The notes: generated from the letters alone by a model not told the origin. A stretch of DNA of 64,000 bases from Streptosporangium sp. NBC_01756 (GCF_035917975.1 NZ_CP109130.1:8184001-8248000), one strand, 5' to 3'. Shown: positions 41,769 to 50,668, counted from the first letter of the stretch. Numbers and translations are program-made.

Positions 41769-42767
41769 ATGGAGCAACGACGATTACTGGAAGGTCTCGG
41801 AGTCGCCGTCGCGGAAGAGACGACATACCGGGCGTTGCTACGGCACGGACCGGCCACCCTCAACCAGCTCGCGTTCGAGACCGGCACCTCGGCGGCGGTG
41901 ATACGCCGGATGTTCCCCCGGATGGAGGACCTCGGCCTGGTCACCAGGGTGGCGGGCAGGCCGCTCCGCCTGATCGCGACACCGCCGAACGTCGCGATCG
42001 ACATACTGGTGGCGCGGCGCCATGAGGAGATCGCGCACAGCAGGGCCGCCGCCGCGCTGCTGGCGACCGAGGTCGTCAACCGGAGCGGACCGCACCCGGA
42101 GGAGGTGCTCGAAGTGGTCACCGGACGTGAGGCCGTCGGCCGCCGCTTCCAGCAGATCGAGCGGAACACCACCGAAGAGCTGCTCGTTCTCGTGCACCCG
42201 CCCTACGCCGTCGACGTCAGCGGCGATCAGGAGGATCGGCGGCACGTCGTGCACCGCCGGGCCCGGACGCGCGGGATCTACGGTCCGCTGGCGTTCGAGG
42301 AGCCCGGCATGCTGGAGCACACCCGCTTGGCGATCAAAGAGGGTGAGGAGGCCCGCCTCGGTCAGGTTCCCGTCAAGCTCGCCGTCGCCGACGCCCGCGT
42401 CGCGATGCTGCCGCTCGTCTCCGACGAGAACCGGGCGGTGGAGAGCGCCCTCGTCGTGCATCCTTCGGCACTGCTCGACGCCCTGGTCGGGCTCTTCGAG
42501 GTGTTGTGGCAATCCGCCATCCCCCTGCACGGGACCACGACCCCCACCGGGGAGTCCCTGGAGTCCGAGACCTGGTCCCAGCCGTCCGACGCCGAGGTCC
42601 TCGCACTGCTGGCAGCGGGTTTGAAGGACAACGCCATCGCCCGCCAGCTCGGCATCAGCCCGCGTACCGTGCAACGGCGGGTGCAGGTCCTCTGCGAGCG
42701 TCTCGGTGCCCGCTCGCGTTTTCACGCCGGGCTCCTCGTCGGCCGGCACAACCTCCTCGGGCCCTGA
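41769..42767 (+). CDS. Regulator with TrmB-like N-terminus and LuxR-type C-terminal helix-turn-helix
   Basis: A 332-aa predicted transcription factor. The N-terminal winged helix (ETTYRALLRHGPATLNQLAFETG) is of the TrmB type and the C-terminal LuxR-type helix-turn-helix reads LLAAGLKDNAIARQLGISPRTVQRRVQVL. The middle part has the TrmB-like effector region. Such proteins are frequent in actinobacteria and often govern nearby or dispersed metabolic genes. An ATG 19 codons upstream (41712) is also possible; the internal one is closer to where the domain begins. The target is unknown; the aromatic operon begins 250 bp downstream. Confidence 0.8.
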   Translation: MEQRRLLEGLGVAVAEETTYRALLRHGPATLNQLAFETGTSAAVIRRMFPRMEDLGLVTRVAGRPLRLIATPPNVAIDILVARRHEEIAHSRAAAALLATEVVNRSGPHPEEVLEVVTGREAVGRRFQQIERNTTEELLVLVHPPYAVDVSGDQEDRRHVVHRRARTRGIYGPLAFEEPGMLEHTRLAIKEGEEARLGQVPVKLAVADARVAMLPLVSDENRAVESALVVHPSALLDALVGLFEVLWQSAIPLHGTTTPTGESLESETWSQPSDAEVLALLAAGLKDNAIARQLGISPRTVQRRVQVLCERLGARSRFHAGLLVGRHNLLGP

Positions 42768-42800
42768 CGGCACCGTACCGGCCCTGACGGCACCGTACCG
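42761..42800. repeat. Perfect 20-bp tandem duplication at a gene end
   Basis: The 20-mer starting GCCCTGACGGCACC occurs twice back to back. The first copy contains the TGA stop of the preceding regulator gene. Confidence 0.95.
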
Positions 42801-42894
42801 GCGTCTCCACACCCGGCCTGCCGGCGGCATGACGCGAGCGCGGTCTCGGAGCGCCGCTTTCCGATGGTGGGTTGTGGCGGGGAGATAGTTGGGA

Positions 42895-42910
42895 ATATTG
42901 TTGACAATAT
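42895..42910. promoter_or_regulatory. GntR-type operator, site 1
   Basis: ATATTGTTGACAATAT is a perfect 7-bp inverted repeat around TG. It fits the TTGTnnACAA consensus of FCD-group GntR regulators, one of which is encoded at the end of the operon (47569). Confidence 0.75.
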
Positions 42911-42952
42911 CGTAACTAATCGCACCGGCATGCTTCTCCATCGTTCTGTCAA

Positions 42953-42966
42953 TATTGTTGACAATA
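42953..42966. promoter_or_regulatory. GntR-type operator, site 2, overlapping a -35-like box
   Basis: TATTGTTGACAATA repeats site 1, with centres 57 bp apart. It contains TTGACA (42959-42964); CGATGT at 42982-42987 lies 17 bp further on and could be the -10 box of the operon starting at 43015. Binding here would block RNA polymerase. Confidence 0.72.
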
Positions 42967-43014
42967 ATGTGTGCAGTCTGGCGATGTCGCTGCAACGGAT
43001 AGAAAAGGACGGGC

Positions 43015-43746
43015 ATGTCGACCAAGGGACCCCTGCTGGTCATCACCGCTCATCCAGGAGACTTCGTCTGGCGTGCCGGTGGGGCCATCGCGCTGGCGAC
43101 CGGGCGCGGGCAGCGCGCCGTGATCGCCTGTCTCAGTTTCGGCGAGCGCGGTGAGTCCGCCGGCCTGTGGCGCAAGGGGCACAGCCTGGAGGAGGTCAAG
43201 GCGGTCCGGCGCGAGGAGGGCGAGAAGGCCGCCGGCGCACTGGGCGCCGAGGTGGTCTTCTTCGACGCCGGTGACTACCCGTTGGTCGAGACACCGGAAC
43301 TGACCCGGTCGCTGATCGACCTCTACCGGGGCCTGCAGCCGTCCGTGGTGCTGACGCACGCCCCGAACGACCCGTACAACATCGATCACCCCGTCGCCGG
43401 AGAGATCGCCCGCAGGACGCGGATCCTCGCCCAGGCCCCCGGGGTGCCGGGGGAGGGCGAGGTGATCGGTGCTCCTCCGGTGTTCTGCTTCGAACCGCAC
43501 CAGCCCGAGGTGTGCGACTTCCGGCCCGATGTCCTGCTGGACATCACGCCGGTGTGGGAACAGAAGCTCGCGGCGATGCGCAGTCTCGGCGCCCAGGGGC
43601 ACCTGGTGGAGTACTACAGCGATCTGGGCCGCCGCCGGGGGGTGCAGGCCAAGCGCAACAGCGGGCCGAACCTGGGGCTGCCCGTGGAGGCGTTCGCCGA
43701 GGCGTACCAGCGGGTCTACCCGCAGGTCACCTCCGAGCTGGACTAG
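43015..43746 (+). CDS. galB: 4-oxalomesaconate hydratase-like protein (PIG-L/LmbE family, GalB type)
   Basis: A 243-aa zinc enzyme of the PIG-L family. The N-terminal metal motif is AHPGDFVWRAGGAIA, then CLSFGERGESAGLWRKG, a form typical of GalB rather than of LmbE deacetylases (AHPDDE). A second motif HAPNDPYNIDHPVAG carries further ligands. GalB hydrates 4-oxalomesaconate to 4-carboxy-4-hydroxy-2-oxoadipate in gallate/protocatechuate 4,5-cleavage catabolism. The next genes encode the aldolase and tautomerase of the same pathway, which supports the call. It is the first gene after the two GntR operators. Confidence 0.85.
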   Translation: MSTKGPLLVITAHPGDFVWRAGGAIALATGRGQRAVIACLSFGERGESAGLWRKGHSLEEVKAVRREEGEKAAGALGAEVVFFDAGDYPLVETPELTRSLIDLYRGLQPSVVLTHAPNDPYNIDHPVAGEIARRTRILAQAPGVPGEGEVIGAPPVFCFEPHQPEVCDFRPDVLLDITPVWEQKLAAMRSLGAQGHLVEYYSDLGRRRGVQAKRNSGPNLGLPVEAFAEAYQRVYPQVTSELD

Positions 43747-43756
43747 GAGGACCCGC

Positions 43757-44458
43757 ATGGCAGGGCACTATGTCGTACGGAACGTGACGCGTCCCGCCCC
43801 GGAGGTCGTCAGCGGACTGCGCGACGCCGGGGTGGCCACGGTGCACGAGTCGGCGGGGCGTACCGGGCTCGTGGCGCCGGCCGTCAGGCCCCGCCAGGAC
43901 GGCGCGGTGATCGCGGGGCCCGCGGTCACCGTGTCGAGCCACCCCGGCGACAACCTGATGATCCACGCGGCGGTGGAGATGTGCCAGGAGGGGGACGTCC
44001 TCGTGGTGACGACGACCTCCCCTTCCACCGACGGCATGTTCGGCGACCTGCTTGCCACGTCGCTGCTCTCCCGGGGAGTGGTGGGCCTCGTGACGGACGC
44101 CGGGGTGCGGGACATCGCCGCCCTGCGCACGATGGGCTTCCCCGTCTGGGCGCGCGCCGTCTCGGCGCAGGGCACCGTCAAGGCCAGCCCCGGCTCCGTC
44201 AATGTGCCGGTGGTCTGCGGTGGCCAGGTGGTACGGCCCGGCGACGTCGTGATCGCCGATGACGACGGAGTCATGTGCGTGCCGGCCCGGTCGGCCGCGG
44301 ACGTGCTGGCCAGGGCGCGCTCCCGGATCGCGGCCGAGGAGGACAAACGGGCCGCCCTGGGCTCCGGTGTGCTAGGCGTCGACATGTACGGCCTGCGCGA
44401 GCTGCTGTCCCGGTTGGGGGTCGACTATGTGGACGACCTGCCCGAGGAGGAACGATGA
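43757..44458 (+). CDS. galC: 4-carboxy-4-hydroxy-2-oxoadipate aldolase-like protein (RraA family, GalC/LigK type)
   Basis: A 233-aa RraA-fold enzyme. The active-site patterns are GDLLATSLLSRGVVGLVTD (97-114) and GVRD with Arg118-Asp119, as in HMG/CHA aldolases. It should split 4-carboxy-4-hydroxy-2-oxoadipate into pyruvate and oxaloacetate with a divalent metal. TAGGAGG precedes the ATG. It lies between the hydratase and a dehydrogenase and its stop overlaps the next start. Confidence 0.85.
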   Translation: MAGHYVVRNVTRPAPEVVSGLRDAGVATVHESAGRTGLVAPAVRPRQDGAVIAGPAVTVSSHPGDNLMIHAAVEMCQEGDVLVVTTTSPSTDGMFGDLLATSLLSRGVVGLVTDAGVRDIAALRTMGFPVWARAVSAQGTVKASPGSVNVPVVCGGQVVRPGDVVIADDDGVMCVPARSAADVLARARSRIAAEEDKRAALGSGVLGVDMYGLRELLSRLGVDYVDDLPEEER

Positions 44459-45249
44459 AGCCGCGCGTCGCCCTGCTCGGACTCGGTGAAGCCGGGTACG
44501 CGATCGCCTCGGGTCTCAGCACCCACGCGCACGTCACCGGCTTCGACCCCGCATGGACGGACCGCCCGGCCGGTTTCACCGTGCTGGGCTCCGCTGCCGA
44601 GGCCGTGGCCGGCGCGGAGGTGGTCATCGCGCTGACGGCGGCCGCCGACGCGCCCGGCGCACTGGCGTCCGCCCTCGGGAACACGGCGGACGGCGCGGTG
44701 TATCTCGACCTGTCGACCGCGAGCCCGGACCTCAAGCGCGACCTCGCGGCCACCGCGACCGCGCACGGGCTGACCTTCGCCGAGGGCGTCCTGATGGCGC
44801 CCGTGCTCCGGCTGCTGGTGAAGACCCCCGTTCTGGCCGCGGGCCCCGGCGCCGGACGCGCCGCCGCGTTGCTGTCCGCCTGCGGGATGGACATCACCCC
44901 GCTCGGCGGGGAGGTCGGCGAGGCGGCGGCGCGCAAACTTCTGCGCAGCATCGTGGTGAAGGGCCTGACCGCTCTGATGGTCGAGTCGTTGCGGGTGGCG
45001 GAGACGCAGGGGCTGGAGGAGTGGTGTTACGACCATCTGGTCGACACCCTGACCGAGGTCGACGGCGACGTGATCCGCAAGCTCCTCGACGGCACCGTGC
45101 GGCACAGCGCACGCCGTGTGGCCGAGATGGAGGCGGCCGCCTCGATGGCCGGGACGGCGGGGGAGTCCGCGGTGATGACCCGGGCCACCGTCGAGGTCCT
45201 GAGGTCGGTGCCCGGCCGAGGTGTTCCGCGGTTCGGGACGGCACTGTGA
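44455..45249 (+). CDS. 6-phosphogluconate dehydrogenase-like NAD(P)-binding protein (DUF1932 type)
   Basis: A 264-aa protein with an N-terminal Rossmann fold (VALLGLGEAGYAIASGL, residues 5-21) and a C-terminal helical region of the DUF1932 type (KLLRSIVVKGLTALMVESLRVA, then GTVRHSARRVAEMEAAA). The Lys in VVKGL is in the catalytic position of beta-hydroxyacid dehydrogenases. It could oxidise or reduce an intermediate or a side-chain hydroxyl of the aromatic substrate. It overlaps both neighbours by 4 bp. Confidence 0.8.
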   Translation: MKPRVALLGLGEAGYAIASGLSTHAHVTGFDPAWTDRPAGFTVLGSAAEAVAGAEVVIALTAAADAPGALASALGNTADGAVYLDLSTASPDLKRDLAATATAHGLTFAEGVLMAPVLRLLVKTPVLAAGPGAGRAAALLSACGMDITPLGGEVGEAAARKLLRSIVVKGLTALMVESLRVAETQGLEEWCYDHLVDTLTEVDGDVIRKLLDGTVRHSARRVAEMEAAASMAGTAGESAVMTRATVEVLRSVPGRGVPRFGTAL

Positions 45250-45313
45250 GCACCCGGGTTCGGGACGGCGCCGTGAGCACCGGGGTTCGGGACGGCGCCG
45301 TGAGCACCGAGGA
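45237..45313. repeat. 27-bp triplication carrying three in-frame start codons
   Basis: Three near-identical 27-bp units, each containing GGTTCGGGACGGC and ending GTGAGCACC, span the junction of the dehydrogenase and galD-like genes. Each copy supplies a GTG in the same frame at 45246, 45273 and 45300. Confidence 0.92.
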
Positions 45314-46391
45314 GGAGATCGAGGACGCGGGGCTCCGATGCATGCTGATGCGCGGCGGAACCTCGAAGGGGGCCTACTTTCTCGCGGAGGACCTGCCCGC
45401 CGAGGAGGACCGGCGCGATGACCTGCTGCTGCGGCTGATGGGCTCGCCCGACGCCCGGCAGATCGACGGGATCGGCGGCGGTCATCCGCTGACGAGCAAG
45501 GTCGCGGTGGTGTCGCGCTCGGCGGATCCGCGGGCCGACGTCGACTACCTGTTCCTGCAGGTGCAGGTCGCCGACGCCCGGATTTCGGCGCGACAGACCT
45601 GCGGCAACATTCTGGCCGGCGTCGCGCCGTTCGCCATCGAGCGCGGACTGGTGCCGGTGGACGGCGCCGTCACCCGGGTGCGCGTCCGCATCGTCAACGG
45701 GGGCGGCACGGCGACCGCCGTCGTGGACACCCGTGACGGCCGGGTGAGGTACGCGGGGGACACCCTCATCTCGGGCGTGCCGTTCCCGGCCGCACCGGTT
45801 CCCCTCTACTTCGAGGACACCGAGGGGGCCACCTGCGGCAGCCTCCTGCCCACCGGGTCGGTACGGAACGAGATCGCCGGCGTGGAGACGACCTGCGTCG
45901 ACAACGGCATGCCCGTCGTGCTGATGGCCGCCGAGGCGCTCGGGGTGACAGGGTATGAATCCCCCTCCGAACTGGAGGCCGACGCGGCGCTCGGGGCGAA
46001 GGTCGAGGAGATCCGCCTCCGGGCGGGTGAGCTCATGGGGCTGGGTGACGTGCGCGCGACCACGGTGCCCAAGATGACCCTGGTGGCCGCGCCCCGCGAC
46101 GGGGGCGCCATCTCGACCCGGACCTTCATCCCGCACCGGGTCCACACCTCCATCGGCGTCCTGGGAGCGGTCTCGGTCGCCACCGCCGTACTCGTCGAAG
46201 GCTCGGTCGCGGCCGAGGTGGCCGCGGGTACGGCACCGGCAGGCACCCTGCGGATCGAGCATCCGACCGGTTTCTTCGACACCGCGATCGAGGTGTCCGG
46301 GAGCGGGACGGCCCTGCGCGTCCACCGGTCGGGAGTGGTGCGCACCGCGCGCAAGCTCTTCGACGGCCGGGTCTGGCCGCGCCGGCGCTGA
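45246..46391 (+). CDS. galD: 4-oxalomesaconate tautomerase-like protein (PrpF family, GalD type)
   Basis: A 381-aa isomerase (363 aa if started at the third GTG). The PrpF signature is clear: LRCMLMRGGTSKGAYFLAED near the N-terminus, GIGGGHPLTSKVAVV, RQTCGNILAGVAPFAIE with the catalytic Cys, and VDNGMPVVLM with the second. GalD converts the keto form of 4-oxalomesaconate to the enol form used by GalB. The first GTG overlaps the upstream stop; N-terminal residues VSTRVRDGAVSTGVRDGAVS come from a repeat, so the functional start may be the last GTG. Confidence 0.86.
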   Translation: MSTRVRDGAVSTGVRDGAVSTEEEIEDAGLRCMLMRGGTSKGAYFLAEDLPAEEDRRDDLLLRLMGSPDARQIDGIGGGHPLTSKVAVVSRSADPRADVDYLFLQVQVADARISARQTCGNILAGVAPFAIERGLVPVDGAVTRVRVRIVNGGGTATAVVDTRDGRVRYAGDTLISGVPFPAAPVPLYFEDTEGATCGSLLPTGSVRNEIAGVETTCVDNGMPVVLMAAEALGVTGYESPSELEADAALGAKVEEIRLRAGELMGLGDVRATTVPKMTLVAAPRDGGAISTRTFIPHRVHTSIGVLGAVSVATAVLVEGSVAAEVAAGTAPAGTLRIEHPTGFFDTAIEVSGSGTALRVHRSGVVRTARKLFDGRVWPRRR

Positions 46392-46473
46392 CCCCTCCCG
46401 CCGTGAACCCGCAGTTCCGAGAACGCAGGCGCCGCGAGCCGCCTGACCATGGCACCGACCAAGAGGAGATCCG

Positions 46474-47427
46474 ATGCAGTCAGAAGCGTTCCGCGACATC
46501 GCCCACGTGGGGTCGGTCGAGCTTTTCACCCCGGTGCTGGAGGAGACTCGCGCCTTCTTCGTCGACCTGATGGCGATGAAGGAGGTCCACCGGGAGGGCG
46601 ACTCGATCTACCTGCACTCCTGGGACGACTACGAGCGGTACACGGTGAAGATCACCGCCAGGGACCGGGCCGGCGCCGGCCGTACGTTCCTGCGGGCGGC
46701 GAGCCCGCAGGCCCTGCGGCGCCGGGTCGAGGCCGTCGAGGAGGCCGGTCTCGGCGCGGAGTGGAGCGAGTCCGAGTTCGGGCTCGGGCCCGTCTACCTC
46801 TTCACCGACCCGGACGGCCATGACATGGGCCTGTACTACGAGACGGAGAGGTACGTCGCGACCGAGGAGCACCGGCCGTCGTTGAAGAACCAGGCGTCGG
46901 CGTTCCCCGGGAGAGGGGCCAACGTCCGGCGCCTCGACCACGTGAACTTCCTCGCCTCCGATGTGCCCGCCGCCTCCGCCTTCATGTCCGGCACACTGGG
47001 CGCACGGGCCACCGAGCAGATCGTCACCGACGACGGTGAGACCGCCGCCATCTGGTACTCGGTCTCCAACAAGTCCTACGACGTCGTCTACACCTCCGAC
47101 TGGCACGGCGCGCGGGGCCGCCTGCACCACGTGGCGTTCGCGACCGACACCCGGGAGGACATCCTGCGGGCCGCCGACGTCTTCCTCGAGGCGGGCATCC
47201 ACATCGAGACCGGCCCCCACAAGCACGCCATCCAGCAGACGTTCTTCCTCTACGTCTGGGAGCCCGGTGGCAACCGCATCGAACTGTGCAACGCCGGCGC
47301 CCGGCTGATCCTGGCCCCCGACTGGGAGGTCATCACGTGGACGCAGGCGGAGCGCGCCAAGGGGCAGGCGTGGGGCCTGAAGACCATCGAGTCGTTCCAC
47401 ACCCACGGCACCCCGGTGATCGGGTGA
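46474..47427 (+). CDS. Type I extradiol ring-cleavage dioxygenase (VOC family)
   Basis: A 317-aa catechol 2,3-dioxygenase-like enzyme with two VOC domains. The iron ligands read as His156 (RLDHVNFLAS), His219 (GRLHHVAFATD) and Glu270 (EPGGNRIEL). Conserved HKHAIQQTFFLYVWEPGGNR is characteristic of the group. Placed after galBCD-like genes, it should open the aromatic ring at the head of the pathway, although known gallate and protocatechuate 4,5-dioxygenases are of the unrelated LigAB type. GAGGAGATCCG precedes the ATG. Confidence 0.88.
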   Translation: MQSEAFRDIAHVGSVELFTPVLEETRAFFVDLMAMKEVHREGDSIYLHSWDDYERYTVKITARDRAGAGRTFLRAASPQALRRRVEAVEEAGLGAEWSESEFGLGPVYLFTDPDGHDMGLYYETERYVATEEHRPSLKNQASAFPGRGANVRRLDHVNFLASDVPAASAFMSGTLGARATEQIVTDDGETAAIWYSVSNKSYDVVYTSDWHGARGRLHHVAFATDTREDILRAADVFLEAGIHIETGPHKHAIQQTFFLYVWEPGGNRIELCNAGARLILAPDWEVITWTQAERAKGQAWGLKTIESFHTHGTPVIG

Positions 47428-47568
47428 CACCTCCCCGCTGACGCGGCGGGCCCGGGCCGGGGATGCCGTAGTGCCGGGGGGTGTCGGGGATCGTGGTGCC
47501 GGGTTCGGCGCCGGTAGGGTTGGCACCCTCTGTCGCCACCGGGTGGTGACCGATACGGGAGGAAGGGC

Positions 47569-48246
47569 ATGGGAGCGGGCGATCCCCAAGATCTGGTGGT
47601 GAAGATCCGCCGCTCGGTGCTGGACGGTCACTTCGCCGCCGGGCAGCGTCTGGTCGAAGCCGAGTTGTGCGATCTCTATCAGGTCAGCCGGTCCACCGTG
47701 CGGCAGGCGTTGCGAGAGCTCGTCGCGGACGGTCTCGTCGAGGTGCAGCGCAACAAGGGGGCGCGGGTCCGGGTGATCTCCACCGCCGAGGCGGTGGAGA
47801 TCACCGAGGTGCGGATGGTGCTGGAGGGCCTGCTGGCGGCGAAGGCGGCCGAGCGGGTGACGCCCGAGCAGGCCGGAAGGCTGCTCAAAATCAAGGAGGC
47901 GATGCGGGAGCGGGTCGCGGCTCACGACCCGCTGGCCTACTCCGAGCTGAACGCGGCGCTGCACGGTCTGGTCCAGGAGATCGCGGGGCAGGTGACCGCC
48001 CGTACCATCCTGGTCCGGTTGCAGGGTCAGCTCGTCCGCCACCAGTTTCGGCTGTCGCTGCAGCCGGGGCGCTCCGCCGTCTCCCTCGGTCAGCACGAGA
48101 GGATCGTCGATGCCGTCGTCGCCCGGGATGCGGCCGGCGCGGAGGCCGCGATGCGCGAGCACCTGCGCGACGTGATCACCCAGATCACCCAGATCTCCCA
48201 GGCCACGACGCCCCCGGTCGAGGTAGCGGCACCGGCCGGATCCTGA
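47569..48246 (+). CDS. GntR-family regulator with FCD domain
   Basis: A 225-aa regulator. The N-terminal helix-turn-helix is RLVEAELCDLYQVSRSTVRQ, followed by ALRELVADGLVEVQRNKG. The C-terminal FCD domain shows the metal- and ligand-binding pattern LNAALHGLVQEIAGQ and QHERIVDAVVARDAAGAEAAM. FadR/FCD proteins bind TTGTnnACAA palindromes and respond to organic acids; two such sites precede the operon at 43015. It is probably a local repressor released by the aromatic acid or an intermediate. GGAGGAAGGGC precedes the ATG. Confidence 0.9.
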   Translation: MGAGDPQDLVVKIRRSVLDGHFAAGQRLVEAELCDLYQVSRSTVRQALRELVADGLVEVQRNKGARVRVISTAEAVEITEVRMVLEGLLAAKAAERVTPEQAGRLLKIKEAMRERVAAHDPLAYSELNAALHGLVQEIAGQVTARTILVRLQGQLVRHQFRLSLQPGRSAVSLGQHERIVDAVVARDAAGAEAAMREHLRDVITQITQISQATTPPVEVAAPAGS

Positions 48247-48367
48247 ACCTCCCGGCGGGACGGCCTCGCGACCCGGTGACGGCCCCGTGCCCCGGGGAGA
48301 AGTGCCCACGTGGCAGGATCGCCTGACAGGGCGACAGAGCCGCGTACCGGGAGAAGGAGCCGCCAGG

Positions 48368-50668
48368 ATGGTCAGGAAGGCCCCACGCGAGGACGTCAAC
48401 GACGACAATCTCACGGTCGGTCCACCCAAGGAGTGGGCGGCGGGCATGCCGGGGGTGACCCGGTCGCTGCTGACGTCCTACGCCCAGATGGGCGCCGGCC
48501 GTACGCTCCTGACCCTGGCCCGCGTCAACCAGAAGGACGGCTTCGACTGCCCCGGTTGCGCGTGGCCCGAGGGGGAGCACCGCAGCCCGGTGGAGTTCTG
48601 CGAGAACGGAGCCAAGGCGGTGGCCGAGGAGGCCACCACCCGCAGGGTCACCCGCGACTTCTTCGCCGCGCACACCGTCGACGAACTGGCGGGACGGACC
48701 GACTACTGGCTGGGTCAGCAGGGACGGCTCACCGAGCCGATGCACAAGCCTGCCGGATCCGACCACTACCTGCCGGTGACCTGGGAGAAGGCGTTCGCCA
48801 TCGTCGCCGAGGAGCTGCGCGCGCTCGCGTCCCCGGACGAGGCGGTGTTCTACACCTCCGGCCGCACCTCCAACGAGGCCGCGTTCGCCTACCAGCTCCT
48901 GGTGCGCCGGTTCGGCACGAACAACCTCCCGGACTGCTCCAACATGTGCCACGAGTCCAGCGGTTCGGCGCTCAACCAGACGCTCGGCATCGGCAAGGGC
49001 ACGGTGTCGCTGGAGGACCTGCACCGCGCCGACCTCGTCTTCGTCGTCGGCCAGAACCCCGGCACCAACCACCCACGCATGCTGTCCGCCCTGGAACGGG
49101 CCAAGCGGAACGGTGCGCGGATCATCGCGGTCAACCCGCTGCCCGAGGCGGGACTGCTCCGCTTCAAGAACCCCCAGCGGCCGTCCGGGGTGGTGGGCCG
49201 GGGCACGACGCTGGCCGACCGGTTCCTGCAGATCCGGCTCAACGGCGATCTCGCGCTCTTCTCCGCCCTGTCGCGGTCGCTGCTGGAGGCCGAGGACGCG
49301 GCCCCCGGCTCGGTGGTCGACCGCGACTTCGTCGAAGCCCACACCCACGGCTTCGACGACTGGGCCAGGAGCGTCCGCGACCTCGACTGGGCAGACGTCG
49401 AAGAGGCGACCGGGCTGGAGAGGTCCGCCATCGAGGAGACGGTGGGCGACGTGCTCGGGGCGCGATCGGTGATCGTGTGCTGGGCGATGGGCCTCACCCA
49501 GCACAAGAACTCCGTCGCCACCATCCGGGAGGTGGTCAACTTCCTGCTGCTGCGCGGCAACGTGGGGCGGCCGGGCGCCGGAGTCTGCCCGGTGCGCGGG
49601 CACTCCAACGTCCAGGGTGACCGCACGATGGGCATCTACGAGAAGCCGCCGGCGCACTTCCTCGACGCGCTGCGCGAGGAGTTCGGCTTCGAGCCTCCCC
49701 GCCACCACGGCCTGGACACCGTGGAGGCGATCAGGGCGCTCCGGGCGGGAGAGGCCAAGGTGTTCTTCGCGATGGGTGGCAACTTCGTGGCCGCCACCCC
49801 GGACACGGCGGTGACGGAGCAGGCGATGCGCCGGGCCCGGCTCACCGTGCAGGTGTCGACCAAGCTGAACCGCTCCCACGCCGTCTGCGGCGAGCAGGCG
49901 CTCATCCTCCCGACGCTGGGCCGCACCGAGCGGGACGACGCCCGCTTCGTCACGGTCGAGGACTCCATGGGCCTGGTGCACGCCTCCCGGGGGCGGCTTC
50001 GGCCGGCCTCGCCGGAGCTGCTGCCCGAGGTGGCGATCGTCTGCCGGCTGGCACGCGAGCTCTTCGGCGCCGACCCTCACGTGCCCTGGGCGGAGTTCGA
50101 GGCCGACTACGACACGATCCGGGACCGCATCGCCCGGGTGATCCCCGGCTTCGGCGACTTCAACGCCCGCGTCCGCGCCCCCGGTGGGTTCGCGCTGCCC
50201 AACGCGCCGCGCGACGAGCGGCGCTTCCCGACCGCGACGGGGAAGGCCAACTTCACCGTCAACGCCCTGGAGGTGCTGCGCGTCCCGGCGGGGCGGCTGC
50301 TGCTGCAGACGGTCCGCAGCCACGACCAGTACAACACCACCATCTACGGCATGGACGACCGTTACCGGGGCGTGCGCGGCGGCCGTCGCGTCGTCTTCGT
50401 CCACCCCGGCGACCTGGCCGAGCGGGGGCTGGCCGACGGGGACATGGTGGACCTCATCAGTGAGTGGCCCGACGGGGAACGCAGGGCCGAGGGGTTCCGG
50501 GTCATCGCCTATCCGACCGCCCGCGGCTGCTGCGCGGCCTACTTCCCCGAGACCAACGTGCTCGTGCCGCTGGACTCGGTCGCGGAGACCTCCAACACCC
50601 CCACCTCCAAGAGCGTGGTGGTCAGGCTCAGCCGGTGTGACCGGGACGGTGGTTCTCAGCCGGGGTAG
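48368..50668 (+). CDS. FdhF/YdeP-family molybdopterin oxidoreductase
   Basis: A 766-aa molybdenum enzyme. It shows KDGFDCPGCAWPEGEH and CENGAKAVAEEATTRRVT near the N-terminus, YTSGRTSNEAAFAYQLL, PDCSNMCHESSGSAL, GQNPGTNHPRML and RGNVGRPGAGVCPVRGHSN, all typical of the YdeP branch. Substrate unknown; YdeP relatives are linked to acid or formate metabolism in other bacteria. The last residues (RCDRDGGSQPG) are encoded by a 29-bp tandem repeat that also supplies the stop. The ATG at 48368 has AAGGAG in front. Confidence 0.9.
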   Translation: MVRKAPREDVNDDNLTVGPPKEWAAGMPGVTRSLLTSYAQMGAGRTLLTLARVNQKDGFDCPGCAWPEGEHRSPVEFCENGAKAVAEEATTRRVTRDFFAAHTVDELAGRTDYWLGQQGRLTEPMHKPAGSDHYLPVTWEKAFAIVAEELRALASPDEAVFYTSGRTSNEAAFAYQLLVRRFGTNNLPDCSNMCHESSGSALNQTLGIGKGTVSLEDLHRADLVFVVGQNPGTNHPRMLSALERAKRNGARIIAVNPLPEAGLLRFKNPQRPSGVVGRGTTLADRFLQIRLNGDLALFSALSRSLLEAEDAAPGSVVDRDFVEAHTHGFDDWARSVRDLDWADVEEATGLERSAIEETVGDVLGARSVIVCWAMGLTQHKNSVATIREVVNFLLLRGNVGRPGAGVCPVRGHSNVQGDRTMGIYEKPPAHFLDALREEFGFEPPRHHGLDTVEAIRALRAGEAKVFFAMGGNFVAATPDTAVTEQAMRRARLTVQVSTKLNRSHAVCGEQALILPTLGRTERDDARFVTVEDSMGLVHASRGRLRPASPELLPEVAIVCRLARELFGADPHVPWAEFEADYDTIRDRIARVIPGFGDFNARVRAPGGFALPNAPRDERRFPTATGKANFTVNALEVLRVPAGRLLLQTVRSHDQYNTTIYGMDDRYRGVRGGRRVVFVHPGDLAERGLADGDMVDLISEWPDGERRAEGFRVIAYPTARGCCAAYFPETNVLVPLDSVAETSNTPTSKSVVVRLSRCDRDGGSQPG

